This document shows, one piece after another, positions 9,693 to 17,177 of a stretch of 64,000 nt of DNA (positions are counted from its first letter, which is position 1; every line of letters begins with the position of its first letter). This DNA is from Sinohyriopsis cumingii (taxonomy: Eukaryota; Mollusca; Bivalvia; Unionida; Unionidae): contig CM068832.1 of NCBI GenBank assembly GCA_028554795.2, forward strand, positions 84,673,049-84,737,048, given 5' to 3'. Position numbers and translations under genes: made by a program. Under the pieces are notes generated by a model. It was not told the origin of the DNA. It was given only the letters and a program-made list of their open reading frames with translations, and did no database searches.

Positions 9693-10397
9693 GTTTGTTG
9701 ATAGTAATACTAGTACAGGGCTTTACAGATTTCTAGACAATACACAGACAACTATTAATGTAGTTAGATTGTATTTGACATACACTTTGGATTGTAAATA
9801 CACTTAATATCTTAGAATGCCTTGGGGATTTTTTGATAGATTTACAGCATTTTTTATTTGCATACTTTAGTGTTTGAATATTATTCTGTCCATTCATCCA
9901 TATGCCCACCACCACAATTTCTAAATTGCTGTTTGGAAATGAATCAAACATGGTTGCTTGTGTCATGACTGTCTGCAATATTGGGTATAATTTTGTTCCT
10001 CCCCCGGTCATCCTTGGGAGGTTGTTAAAGATCAAGGTTTAAAACAGTATGGTGCCATTTTTTAATAATTTGTACCAATGTTGTACATGCATTTATAGGA
10101 GGAAGATTCTTGATGCAGCGAAAACTTTATAAGAGGGTCACTGAGGGATAAAGCCTTCTGTAATATATAAGTGGCTGGTATATTGAGATTAATTTTATAT
10201 GAAATTTATTATATTGGGTCTTGGAAGGACTCTGGATTGCGACTCTTGGGTCACGATTTAAAGATGGAGTTAGTGTTGTGGGAGATAAAAATTTCATAAA
10301 AAGATCAGAGATTGCTCTAAGGGTTTTTTTTTTTTTTGTTCTAAAGAAGACCTTGATACGCGTTTCTCTTTCTTTCTGTTTTTTTTTCCCCACCTAG
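9023..10397. other. Host non-coding stretch (intron/intergenic) with TC microsatellite (spacer 1)
   Basis: AT-rich sequence with no supported gene. It holds (TC)18 at 9653-9688 and, at its right end, a polypyrimidine tract followed by CCTAG, a good 3' splice site before the P-loop exon. The breakpoint of the tandem duplication should lie here, because 3' parts of the STAND gene are followed by its 5' part. Counterparts are 30175-31540 with (TC)14 and 51321-52688 with (TC)15. Confidence 0.6.
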
Positions 10398-10771
10398 GTC
10401 AGACAGAGGATAAGTTTGATACAGTTAGAAGACTAGGATGCATTCAAACAACACAGGCTGCAGAAGCTAAGAAACTGCATGAGGAGAAAAGGTATATTGT
10501 CATCAAAGGAAATCCAGGAAAAGGAAAGGCAATAATAGCCTTTGATATGATAGATACTGAAATGTATAGAGATAGGCATGTAGTGGTATAGAGTCCGAGT
10601 GATTGGAAGACAGTGGACACAGATTGGGTAGATATTGTTGTGCTGGAGGGCATACTAGGAAAATGTGACTTTGACCCTAGCTATCTGCAAGAGTGGATGG
10701 TATACCTACCTACCATACAGGAACATGTAGATGCAGGAAAGTTACGGGTCATAATTACCACCCGAGTTGAC
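10398..10771 (+). pseudogene. Host STAND NTPase P-loop exon, interrupted by the Polinton (spacer 1)
   Basis: The exon starts after the CCTAG splice acceptor and stays in one frame up to the insertion. Walker A reads GNPGKGKA, with Ala where the catalytic Thr/Ser is expected. After an in-frame TAG (10589-10591) come VDIVVLEGILGKCDFDPSYL and PTIQEHVDAGKLRVIITTR, typical of mollusc STAND NTPases. The element enters just after ACCCGAGTTGAC. The changed Walker A and the TAG suggest it was already decaying or decayed later. Confidence 0.75.
10766..10771. repeat. Target site duplication GTTGAC, left end of E2
   Basis: It directly precedes the AGTAGTG terminus. Its partner is at 28485-28490. Confidence 0.88.
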
Positions 10772-10986
10772 AGTAGTGAATGGGGTGAGATTAGCGACAA
10801 TGGGAATTAGCATTAAAAACACCCCCTGGGTAAGATTAGCGACAATGGAAATTTAACACTACTTTAGGGACAAGGGGAATTGAACATGGGATCTTTTTAA
10901 AAAAAAAAATTAAAAAAGGGGTAGGCAATCGAAAGGCTATCTCTTTTCGAGAAATGTGGGTGGCCCTGAAAAGGGCCTTTGGGTTT
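10772..10986. repeat. Left terminal inverted repeat of E2
   Basis: Inverted match to the right TIR, with about three of the 45-bp units instead of nine. It includes the whole histone-type stem-loop C at its inner end. Confidence 0.92.
10939..10977 (-). terminator. Histone-type mRNA 3' end, stem-loop C, inside left TIR (E2)
   Basis: Minus strand: CCAAA, GGCCCTTTTCAGGGCC (10962-10977), ACCCA, then the purine-rich TCTCGAAAAGAGATA stretch. The match to the histone consensus, flanks included, is perfect. It lies downstream of coiled-coil gene C, 21 bases after a TAG at 10999-11001 that closes the neighbouring frame. Confidence 0.85.
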
Positions 10987-11039
10987 CTTCTTCTTCTTCT
11001 AACTCCTCCACTTCTTCCACCAAGTCCTCACTTTTTCCA

Positions 11040-11582
11040 TTATTCCTTTCTTCTTCTTTTTCTCCTCTGGCATCCAGTCTGGATGGCCCAAGGCTCTAAA
11101 CTTTTTTCCTGGACTTTGATCCAATTCTGATTTAGCCTTTCAAAATCAGCCTGTTTCTTTTTGTTTTCCTGATCTTTTCTTTCTTTATTCCATCTCTCTT
11201 TAATCTTCTTTACCTCTACCTCCATCACTTTTCTCATAAACTCCTCTCCTTTCCTCAGTCTGTCCTGACCTCTCTCCACAAAAGAGCACTCTGTCCCATG
11301 TGACATATTTTCAAGAAAGCACCTGACTTTGCTTGCATTGTCAAGTGCTTCCTTTAGGCTTCCCACTCTGACATAGGTGGGATTTATCATACCTCTCAGT
11401 CTCTTTTCCTCCTCTTCTATCATTTCTGCTATCACTTCTTTTGCTACGTTTAGGCATTTAGCGTAGTCCAGATACTCTGCTATCTTCCATTCTTTTTCTA
11501 GTCTCTCCACTACATAGATACCATCCATTATCCAATTGTATATATGTACCAAATTGTTGAACAACTCACTTGCAACCACCAT
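11040..11582 (-). CDS. Coiled-coil gene C, about 180 aa, histone-type 3' end (E2)
   Basis: The start is taken at ATG 11580-11582, since a TATA-like CTATAAG at about 11632-11642 would put transcription start below the earlier ATG (11618). From there the N-terminus (VASELFNNLVHIYNWIMDGI) lines up with the first helices of genes D and E. The rest is a Lys/Glu-rich coiled coil with conserved-looking Cys, and the frame closes in a basic tail at 11040. A neighbouring frame, entered near the six-T run at about 11102-11107, stays open to the TAG at 10999, giving normal histone-like spacing to stem-loop C. The true end may therefore lie there, with a frame slip. No known family; function unknown. E2 has Asp where E3 and E4 have Glu in GQ(D/E)RLRKG. 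Confidence 0.6.
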   Translation of the reverse strand: MVVASELFNNLVHIYNWIMDGIYVVERLEKEWKIAEYLDYAKCLNVAKEVIAEMIEEEEKRLRGMINPTYVRVGSLKEALDNASKVRCFLENMSHGTECSFVERGQDRLRKGEEFMRKVMEVEVKKIKERWNKERKDQENKKKQADFERLNQNWIKVQEKSLEPWAIQTGCQRRKRRRKE

Positions 11583-11645
11583 CTTCGTTTTTATTATTCC
11601 GTAGAATGGTTCGAGCATCAAACCTTGTGGGTTCTTATAGTTCAA

Positions 11646-11740
11646 GTACGGATGTGAAGGAAAACATCCCCTAAAAACATAAAATTGATCTTACCTAGAT
11701 CATGACCAAACAACGCGCGGACGTGAAGGAAAACATCCCC
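11646..11740 (-). promoter_or_regulatory. Two copies of a shared promoter box upstream of gene C (E2)
   Basis: Minus-strand box GATGTTTTCCTTCACGTCC plus GYRC occurs at 11646-11671 (one variant base) next to the TATA-like sequence of gene C, and again at 11715-11740. The same box sits directly upstream of genes D and E. Counterparts are 32789-32883 (E3) and 53937-54031 (E4). Confidence 0.65.
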
Positions 11741-11775
11741 CTACTCTTCTCATTTCATATAATATACTATCCACA

Positions 11776-12110
11776 TAAGTGAAGCAACAATAAACAAACC
11801 CCAAATCTACTATTTACACACGCAAATCATTAAAAGAAAATCCATAATCTACTATCCACACAGCCGTACGTGAGCGGTTACAAAACCCAAACTATACTCT
11901 CCACATACGCTAAGAAACAATAAACAAACCCCAAATCTACTATTTACACACGCAAATCATTAAAACAAAATCCATAATCTACTATCCACACAATCGTACG
12001 TGAGCGGTTACAAAACCCAAACTATACTCTCCACATACGCTAAGAAACAATAAACAAACCCATAATCTACTATTCACACAAACTTACGTGAGCGGTTACA
12101 AACACATACA
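11776..12110. repeat. 130-bp tandem repeat, about 2.5 units (E2)
   Basis: ACAATAAACAAACC recurs at about 11788, 11918 and 12048, exactly 130 bases apart. Each unit contains CTACTATTTACACACGCAAA and GTACGTGAGCGGTTACAAAA; the third is shortened. It lies between gene C's promoter boxes and the 3' flank of gene D. No ORF. Counterparts start near 32919 and 54067. Confidence 0.8.
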
Positions 12111-12183
12111 CTCGCACTATGAAAAATAGAGTCAGTGTTTATATTCACACTACTCTACCTACACACATTGGCAAATTGATGGT

Positions 12184-12223
12184 TATTTCTTTTCTAGAGT
12201 ATTGGGTAGCCCTGAAAAGGGTT
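12184..12223 (-). terminator. Histone-like mRNA 3' end, stem-loop D, imperfect (E2)
   Basis: Minus strand AACCCTTTTCAGGGCT (12208-12223), followed by ACCCA and a purine-rich TCTAGAAAAGAAATA. The loop is canonical, but the second stem pair is A-C, so it is weaker than A-C and E. It lies downstream of coiled-coil gene D. Confidence 0.65.
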
Positions 12224-12398
12224 GTTTTTTGGAACTTCATGGACACCTGGTTAATGATGGCACCTTCCAGGCCTGGCGCCACATACGCATCTTGTTCTCC
12301 AGTTGCTTTTTACTTTTTTTGGGAGAGAGCAGAGGGAGGATAAATAGCTTCAGAGTCCCAATTTTCTGTCTCTGGGATTCTCAAATTTCTTCTCTCCT

Positions 12399-12629
12399 TT
12401 ACTCCTCTTCTTTGTTTCTTCTCTCCTCCTCCTCTTCTTTGTATCTTCTCTCCGCCTCTTCTTTGTATCTTCTCTCCTCCTCTTCTTTGTTTCTTCCCTC
12501 CTCCTCTTTCATCCTTCCCTCTTCCACAATGGCTTCCGCGGCCAGTTCGTTCAACAGGCGCCTGGCATAATCCAGATGCACATGAAGTTCCAACAGTTTC
12601 GCTAGTCTGGTGTTCATTCTGGTGTTCAT
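12399..12629 (-). CDS. Coiled-coil gene D, 76 aa in the open frame (E2)
   Basis: ATG 12627-12629 follows TATAAATT (12667-12674) and a promoter box (12681-12706). The first helix (RLAKLLELHVHLDYARRLL) resembles gene E. Then come repeated KEEEERR blocks that form a highly charged helix. This frame stops at 12399, but a neighbouring frame through the same GA-rich repeat stays open to 12310 with ordinary composition (ENWDSEAIYPPSALSQKK), so a frame slip within the repeat is likely. Paralogue of gene E with similar flanks. Function unknown. Confidence 0.55.
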   Translation of the reverse strand: MNTRMNTRLAKLLELHVHLDYARRLLNELAAEAIVEEGRMKEEEGRNKEEEERRYKEEAERRYKEEEEERRNKEEE

Positions 12630-12666
12630 CAATCAACAAGGGTAGCTGGACTGCCGAACGAGTTTC

Positions 12667-12706
12667 AATTTATACTAAAAGTGCGGACGTGAAGGAAAAC
12701 ATCCCC
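12667..12706 (-). promoter_or_regulatory. TATA box and shared promoter box of gene D (E2)
   Basis: Box GATGTTTTCCTTCACGTCC at 12681-12706 is followed within 10 bases by TATAAATT (12667-12674), 38 bases before the ATG. Counterparts of the box are 33824-33849 and 54972-54997. Confidence 0.65.
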
Positions 12707-13052
12707 CTAAAAACATAAAACTGATCTTACCTAGATCATGACCAAACAACGCGCGGACCTAAAAGAAACACTCACTCACTTTTTTATACTACCCATTCCT
12801 ATTCTAAAAATTTTTTTCATTAATCACTTCAATATACTATTCACATACGCAAAGCAATCCAATCAAACCCCCAAATGTACTCTCCCCACACCTCAAACAG
12901 CCCCAAAAAACATGATCTTAATCTACTATCCACACCAACGTACGTGAGATGTTACAAACACAAACACACAAACACATACACTCGCACTATTAAAAAAAGA
13001 GTTAGTGTTTATATTCACCCTACTCTACCTACACACATTGGCAAATTGATGG

Positions 13053-13093
13053 TTATTTCTTTTCTAGAGTATTGGGTAGCTCTGAAAAGAGCT
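13053..13093 (-). terminator. Histone-type mRNA 3' end, stem-loop E (E2)
   Basis: Minus strand AGCTCTTTTCAGAGCT (13078-13093), a perfect stem with the TTTC loop, then ACCCA and TCTAGAAAAGAAATA. It serves coiled-coil gene E. The flanking 170 bases are a diverged copy of those around stem-loop D. Confidence 0.8.
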
Positions 13094-13299
13094 GGTTTTT
13101 TTTTTGTTTTTTTTTTTTTGTTTGCTATGGCAATCTTTTAGTTTCTAAGAATGCGATGTCCTCTGAGGATAGACTTTCTGGCGATAGGTCTGCTTCTTCG
13201 GAAAGAGAAGAAGAACTCTTTGGTGTCGATACGACAATCGACAAAGCCTCTGTCAGGTTAAGGTTGCTGCTGCTGCTGCTGCTGTTGCTGTTGTTGTTG

Positions 13300-13509
13300 C
13301 TATTGCTGCTGCTGTCTCTGAAGTCTGTACTTCTCTGTCCATTCTTCTTTCTCCCTGTTCACTTCTTCTCTGAAGAGCTCTTCTATCAGGTCTTCAGTAA
13401 CTTTTAACATTCTCACATTCTCTATCTCTTCTGGCTTCGGTATCAGACTGTGTCTGACCCTATGCAAATTCACGTAGGCTTCGTTTAGCTTAGCTAGTTT
13501 GGAGCACAT
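13300..13509 (-). CDS. Coiled-coil/poly-Q gene E, 69 aa in the open frame (E2)
   Basis: The first ATG is 13507-13509. The N-terminus KLAKLNEAYVNLHRVRHSL matches gene D's first helix, then comes a charged coiled coil. The frame stops at a TAG inside a CAG/CAA tract (poly-Q, about 13264-13317). A neighbouring frame beyond the tract stays open to a TAG at 13125-13127 with Ser/Glu-rich sequence, 31 bases before stem-loop E. So the original gene probably ran through the repeat and a repeat-length change broke its frame. A TATA-like TTTAAG and promoter box (13575-13600) precede it. Function unknown. Confidence 0.55.
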   Translation of the reverse strand: MCSKLAKLNEAYVNLHRVRHSLIPKPEEIENVRMLKVTEDLIEELFREEVNREKEEWTEKYRLQRQQQQ

Positions 13510-13574
13510 CTTCGTAGGAGGATGAGTCGACAATGGATGGTTAGACTGGAAACAACCCGGTTCTTAAAGTCAAA

Positions 13575-13600
13575 GCGCGGACGTGAAGGAAAACATCCCT
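13575..13600 (-). promoter_or_regulatory. Shared promoter box of gene E (E2)
   Basis: GATGTTTTCCTTCACGTCC with CGCGC, immediately upstream of TTTAAGAACC. Counterparts are 34718-34743 and 55867-55892. Confidence 0.6.
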
Positions 13601-13969
13601 CTACGGTTTTCGAGCCGCAACGTTCAATGAGTGTCATGAGAGGGATAGTAAGAAGTCAAAGAGCATAAATCAACATTCTTATAGCCAAACAAACCACAAA
13701 GGCATTTTTTTCAAAACACAACATTTTTTATTCAAAATCACTTAATATTAACCAACAACTCTAACATTTTTTTAACAATAATCCAACAATATAACATCAA
13801 ACATTTTTTTCAAATCTCAAACATTTTTTTTCAATTTACACTCTACTTTAAACAGGGTTGGCAAAGTTGTGAATGAAATTGTGATTTCCACTGTTGCAAG
13901 TCATTGAGTCATGGATGGACACTACGTTTCCTAGCTGAAGACAACAAAATAAGCATACTAGTCACAAAA
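13601..13969. other. Gene-free stretch with A/T runs and poly(A) signal (E2)
   Basis: No ORF supported. Several AACATTTTTT/CAAACATTTTTT runs occur. TTTATT at 13727-13732 reads AATAAA on the minus strand and may be the poly(A) signal of the upstream capsid-block transcripts, which lack histone stem-loops. Counterparts start near 34744 and 55893. Confidence 0.45.
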
Positions 13970-14452
13970 TCAACGATTTACTTTCTCATCGTTTCTAGAA
14001 AAATCACGATCAAAATAAGTCACTAAATGTTCTTTTGCTGATAATAAGTGATCAATTTCGATCTCGACTTTCTCTTTGAATTTGTCAATGAGGGCTTTGA
14101 TGTAATGGATGTCTCGAGTCGTTAATGGAGGACAGAAATGTTCACGCAAGTCTTTATACCACCAACGTAACACGTCTTTTTTAAACAGACTCCAAGCTTC
14201 GTCCAGTTATTCGTTGAATTTTTCTTCTTGACTGATGTTTTGACATCCATAGTAATCATGCTTCATCCATATCGTAATTGTGTCTGCCAGGTATGTAGCA
14301 CAGTAGGAGACCAATTGCTGTTCTTGTTCTGGACATCTCGACTTGATCACGATGTCCTTTTCGTCTTTGTGTTGGGATTCTCCTTCCACGGTCTCCTCAC
14401 ATTCCATCTTCAAAGCTTCTCCACTAGGTAAAGAGGGAGAACAGTTTTCCAT
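13970..14452 (-). pseudogene. 160-aa acidic protein gene, private nonsense mutation (E2)
   Basis: Same as the intact copy at 35113-35595, but TAT is changed to TAA at 14207-14209, cutting the protein after 81 residues. Confidence 0.75.
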
Positions 14453-14457
14453 AGCTT

Positions 14458-15765
14458 CTAATAGTCTAGAATGACTTCTCTCAAACTGTTGATTTCTATC
14501 GTATTATCGAATTCTGCATACAGGATGACGTTCACTGTCTCTTTCAGTGGTTCTGTAAACTGAAGTTCCACACGAATCTGGCCGGATTTTATAGGGTGAA
14601 AATATCCCTCGTCGCTGCCTTGGTCTGGAGTGAAATCAAATGCCCACAAAGCATAACCTCCTGCATAATCCTCGTACGTAATGCCGTGACTGGTGTTGGT
14701 CCCTAACTGTCCGGTGGCTTCGTACAGGGACAAGTACGATCTCAAGTAATTCATCTTTGTGGGATCAAAGTCAGGTTCGAAAGGTCGGGTACACAAGGTC
14801 TTGCCGTCGCGACTGACTTCAATTTTCTTCACGTTGAAGTGATGAAAGTTGAAAGGATTTTTAGTGAAGGCTCCGTTGAAGGCTTTATTCTCGACCATAC
14901 CAAGGATTAAACGCTTGGGTAACTGTCCTTGAAATAGATGATCTTCGATCATGGATTGATGGTTAGCGGGAATGGTGAACGTTTTCACTTCCACGCGTCG
15001 TATGGGATACTTGGCGGTCGTTCTGCTCAACGTTTGACTGATGTCGTTTCCCACTTTAGGTAACACTTCCACGCGTCGTACGTAGAGTTTGGCCTCCTCG
15101 ATTTGGCTTTTGGGATTGCCAGCAGCAGTATCAGCCAACAAATGGAAAGCGGCACTGCTACGATTCAGTCTCAAGCGAACATTTACCCCGTTCAGCAAAT
15201 ATTTCTCTTGCAACCACATGTCCAAATGCAAACGATCCATCAGTTCTAAACTCTTCTTATTTAAGATTTTGCTTCGTCTTTCCACAAAGCCGTCATTGTC
15301 TTTATCTATTTCGTCAAACTCCTTCGCTTCGTCAGGTTCCCATAGCACACACGCATTGAGATGAGTATTCTTGGCATCTATTCCGTACGTCAAGAGATTT
15401 TCCAGGTAGGCACGATAAGGGTAAGTATCCATGCTGCTGCTGACCAGTTTGTTATTCAAGTACAAGTCCACTGAGCTGAACAAGGAATGCATGAAATTGT
15501 TGACGGGAGCTATATTCTCAGTGTCTTCTACTCCACCATCATCCTTATCTAGAACTTTGACTTTCAGGTACAAGTAACTGCTATTCAGATCGATGTAATC
15601 TTCGGGCTGTCCTTTGATTTCAAACTCGATAGGAGCGGAATCGGTCAATGAGGAGACGGGGTGAAATTCCACCCATTGGGATTCTTGCATGGTCATCATG
15701 GTGGGGGGCATGGCAAACAGATCCAGTTCCGACTTGGAACAGGCGCATGACTCTCGGTGCATCAT
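14458..15765 (-). CDS. MCP: Polinton major capsid protein, double jelly-roll (E2)
   Basis: A 435-aa protein from ATG 15763-15765; upstream codons to 15789 stay open but begin with TTG. The N-terminal segment ESQWVEFHPVSSLTDSAPIE and the first strands (DLNSSYLYLKVKV, NNFMHSLFSSVDLYLNNKLV) are the hallmark of the F54H12.2-like Polinton capsid family. YPYRAYLENLLTYG and the C-terminal LQFTEPLKETVNVILYAEFD also fit. Length is in the usual range. It would form the trimeric capsomers of an icosahedral shell. The stop lies 5 bases from the 160-aa gene start. It is open in all copies, unlike polymerase and integrase. A start at the later MPPTMMTMQ methionine is also possible. Confidence 0.93.
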   Translation of the reverse strand: MMHRESCACSKSELDLFAMPPTMMTMQESQWVEFHPVSSLTDSAPIEFEIKGQPEDYIDLNSSYLYLKVKVLDKDDGGVEDTENIAPVNNFMHSLFSSVDLYLNNKLVSSSMDTYPYRAYLENLLTYGIDAKNTHLNACVLWEPDEAKEFDEIDKDNDGFVERRSKILNKKSLELMDRLHLDMWLQEKYLLNGVNVRLRLNRSSAAFHLLADTAAGNPKSQIEEAKLYVRRVEVLPKVGNDISQTLSRTTAKYPIRRVEVKTFTIPANHQSMIEDHLFQGQLPKRLILGMVENKAFNGAFTKNPFNFHHFNVKKIEVSRDGKTLCTRPFEPDFDPTKMNYLRSYLSLYEATGQLGTNTSHGITYEDYAGGYALWAFDFTPDQGSDEGYFHPIKSGQIRVELQFTEPLKETVNVILYAEFDNTIEINSLREVILDY

Positions 15766-15785
15766 TTTTTTGTTGTTGCTGTTTC

Positions 15786-16211
15786 TCAATAATCGAAAAC
15801 GTCTAAGTCTCGAACGGTTCTTCTTTTCTTGGTCTTTCTAACTTTAGACGTGTGAAGTCTGGTAAAAGGGTGTTTTCTTCGTCGTCTCTTTCTGCCTTGT
15901 CCTTGCTGAATGCCTGACTCGGTAGCGTGCAGGGCATTTATAGGTGTGTCTCGTTGGCCCAAAAGGTCTTTACCCGTTTGTAGCAAGACATTTTTGCCTG
16001 CCCTTATGAAGGCTTCTTTGGGGTTTTGTTTGTCGATGATGAGATTTTGGAGAAATTCTTTGCCTTGCGTCAGTGCCGCATCTTTCAAGGCGTGCAATCC
16101 GCGTGTCACCATCGGTTTCAACACCGGAGCCACCGAACGAAAGGCCGATTTCAACATATCTCCTAAACCGTGTCCTCGCTGTCGAGCAACCCCTCGGTAC
16201 ACTGGATACAT
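15786..16211 (-). CDS. Small basic virion protein, 141 aa, pX/pVI-like (E2)
   Basis: ATG 16209-16211. The N-terminal region YRGVARQRGHGLGDMLKSAF has the Gly-rich, amphipathic look of Polinton/adintovirus proteins compared with adenovirus core or membrane-active proteins. A helix-rich middle is followed by a strongly basic stretch (GRKRRRRKHPF, RKTKKRR). It lies between major and minor capsid genes, so a role in the virion core is likely. The comparison rests on composition and position, not on a firm family match. Open and unchanged in all copies. Confidence 0.65.
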   Translation of the reverse strand: MYPVYRGVARQRGHGLGDMLKSAFRSVAPVLKPMVTRGLHALKDAALTQGKEFLQNLIIDKQNPKEAFIRAGKNVLLQTGKDLLGQRDTPINALHATESGIQQGQGRKRRRRKHPFTRLHTSKVRKTKKRRTVRDLDVFDY

Positions 16212-16214
16212 GAC

Positions 16215-17177
16215 TTACGAATCGTGAGAGAACCGTTTTCGAAATTGGAGTTTCACCGTGACTTTTCCTTTGGTGACTGGAATATTTTGTCCCAAATCTC
16301 CTTTTATAGCAATGTTGACCGTGTCCAAATACGACTTGCTGACAGGCAAATAATGAGGATGTACAAATTCGCGGTGGACGTGGTAAGTGTTTCCACCTTC
16401 CTCGTCAGTGGCCGTGGCAGAATTTACTTTGAAAGGAATGACACGCAGTAACGGCACGGAGGTGTGTCCCACCACGTTGTACTCCACCACATCGGAGTAC
16501 ACAAAGATCAAATTCAGTCCCTGGTTCAGTTCTACCGGGAAAAGAAAATACCTTGCAAAATGCCCGTTGTTGTCAATCTCTGCTTTCTCTATCTTTTTGG
16601 TCTTTTCGTCCGTGACCAAATTGAGGTCTCCACCCAAAATGTCATACAATTCAGGGCAAAATTTAATACGTATACTTTTTTCCTCACTTTCAAATTTGAT
16701 GAGGAGACGGTGAGACAGTTTGTGGTACTCAATGGTGACACGTTTTCTTAGTCCGGTCAGAACTTTGTCAAATGTTGCATAGAATTTGTCAGCGATGGCC
16801 TCCACCAGATGTTGACCACTAAAATAATGGCCTGAGTTAATTTTAAAGTGATAAACGTAAAAAGGAGGACAAGTGCCACTGCTGCTGCGGGGTAATGGGT
16901 CCTTCGCAAGAAATGATCTATGTTGAGGAGTGTTCGTCATGGTTTGCTGTACTGTTGGGTCCAGAATTTCGACGTCAAAAGTGTTTTGAGTTTCAGTGAT
17001 GTTTTTGATTTGTGTTGGGTGAATCATTTCTACCAAAGCCACTTCTCAATGGGCTTCGTGATCTAAGGGGATGGCCTGAGGTAATTTGGCCGTGTAACAG
17101 CACAACGTGTTGTGGGGAAACACCTCCATGGAACTGTCACTGGGTAAGGTTAAGTAAAATTGGTTTTGGTGACTCAT
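16215..17177 (-). pseudogene. mCP: Polinton minor capsid (penton) protein with in-frame TGA (E2)
   Basis: It would form the capsid vertices. ATG 17175-17177 begins YLTLPSDSSMEVFPHNTLCC, a typical penton N-terminus. TGA at 17046-17048 interrupts after 43 codons, followed in the same frame by VALVEMIHP and the rest: FYVYHFKINSGHYFS, a central domain, LIFVYSDVVEYNVVGHTSVP, HPHYLPVSKSYLDTVNI and VTKGKVTVKLQFRKRF. Only the 43-codon N-terminus is lost if translation starts inside. The stop is shared by all copies. The ATG overlaps the stop of the membrane protein gene (ATGA). E2 has Gln where E3 and E4 have His near the C-terminus. Confidence 0.88.

Noticed and set aside
9733-10035. 100-aa minus-strand ORF in the host spacer
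   Set aside because: AT-rich, no recognisable domain, no promoter or 3' signal; likely chance.
6820-10986. The 3.4-kb STAND/ankyrin segment between inverted repeats read as cargo captured by a nested element
   Set aside because: GTTGAC duplications, AG...CT polarity and the in-frame join of the two host halves show that it is the host flank between successive Polintons; the inverted repeats are ends of two different elements.
11672-11714. GTAAG...TTTTTAG between the two promoter boxes read as a mini-intron on the minus strand
   Set aside because: The enclosed segment would be under 30 bases, too short for a spliceosomal intron; the surrounding sequence is promoter, not coding.
11776-12110. 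130-bp repeats as a CRISPR-like array
   Set aside because: Whole units repeat without distinct spacers, in animal DNA; simple tandem duplication.
12310-12639. 109-aa Arg/Gly-rich ORF as a separate gene overlapping gene D
   Set aside because: Its N-terminal two thirds is the frame-shadow of gene D's KEEE repeats; only its last about 30 codons look like real coding sequence and are treated as the shifted end of gene D.
13072-13407. Poly-Leu plus-strand ORF (and similar poly-Leu/Val frames at 5934-6149)
   Set aside because: Antisense shadows of the CAG/CAA poly-Q tracts in gene E and the 185-aa gene.
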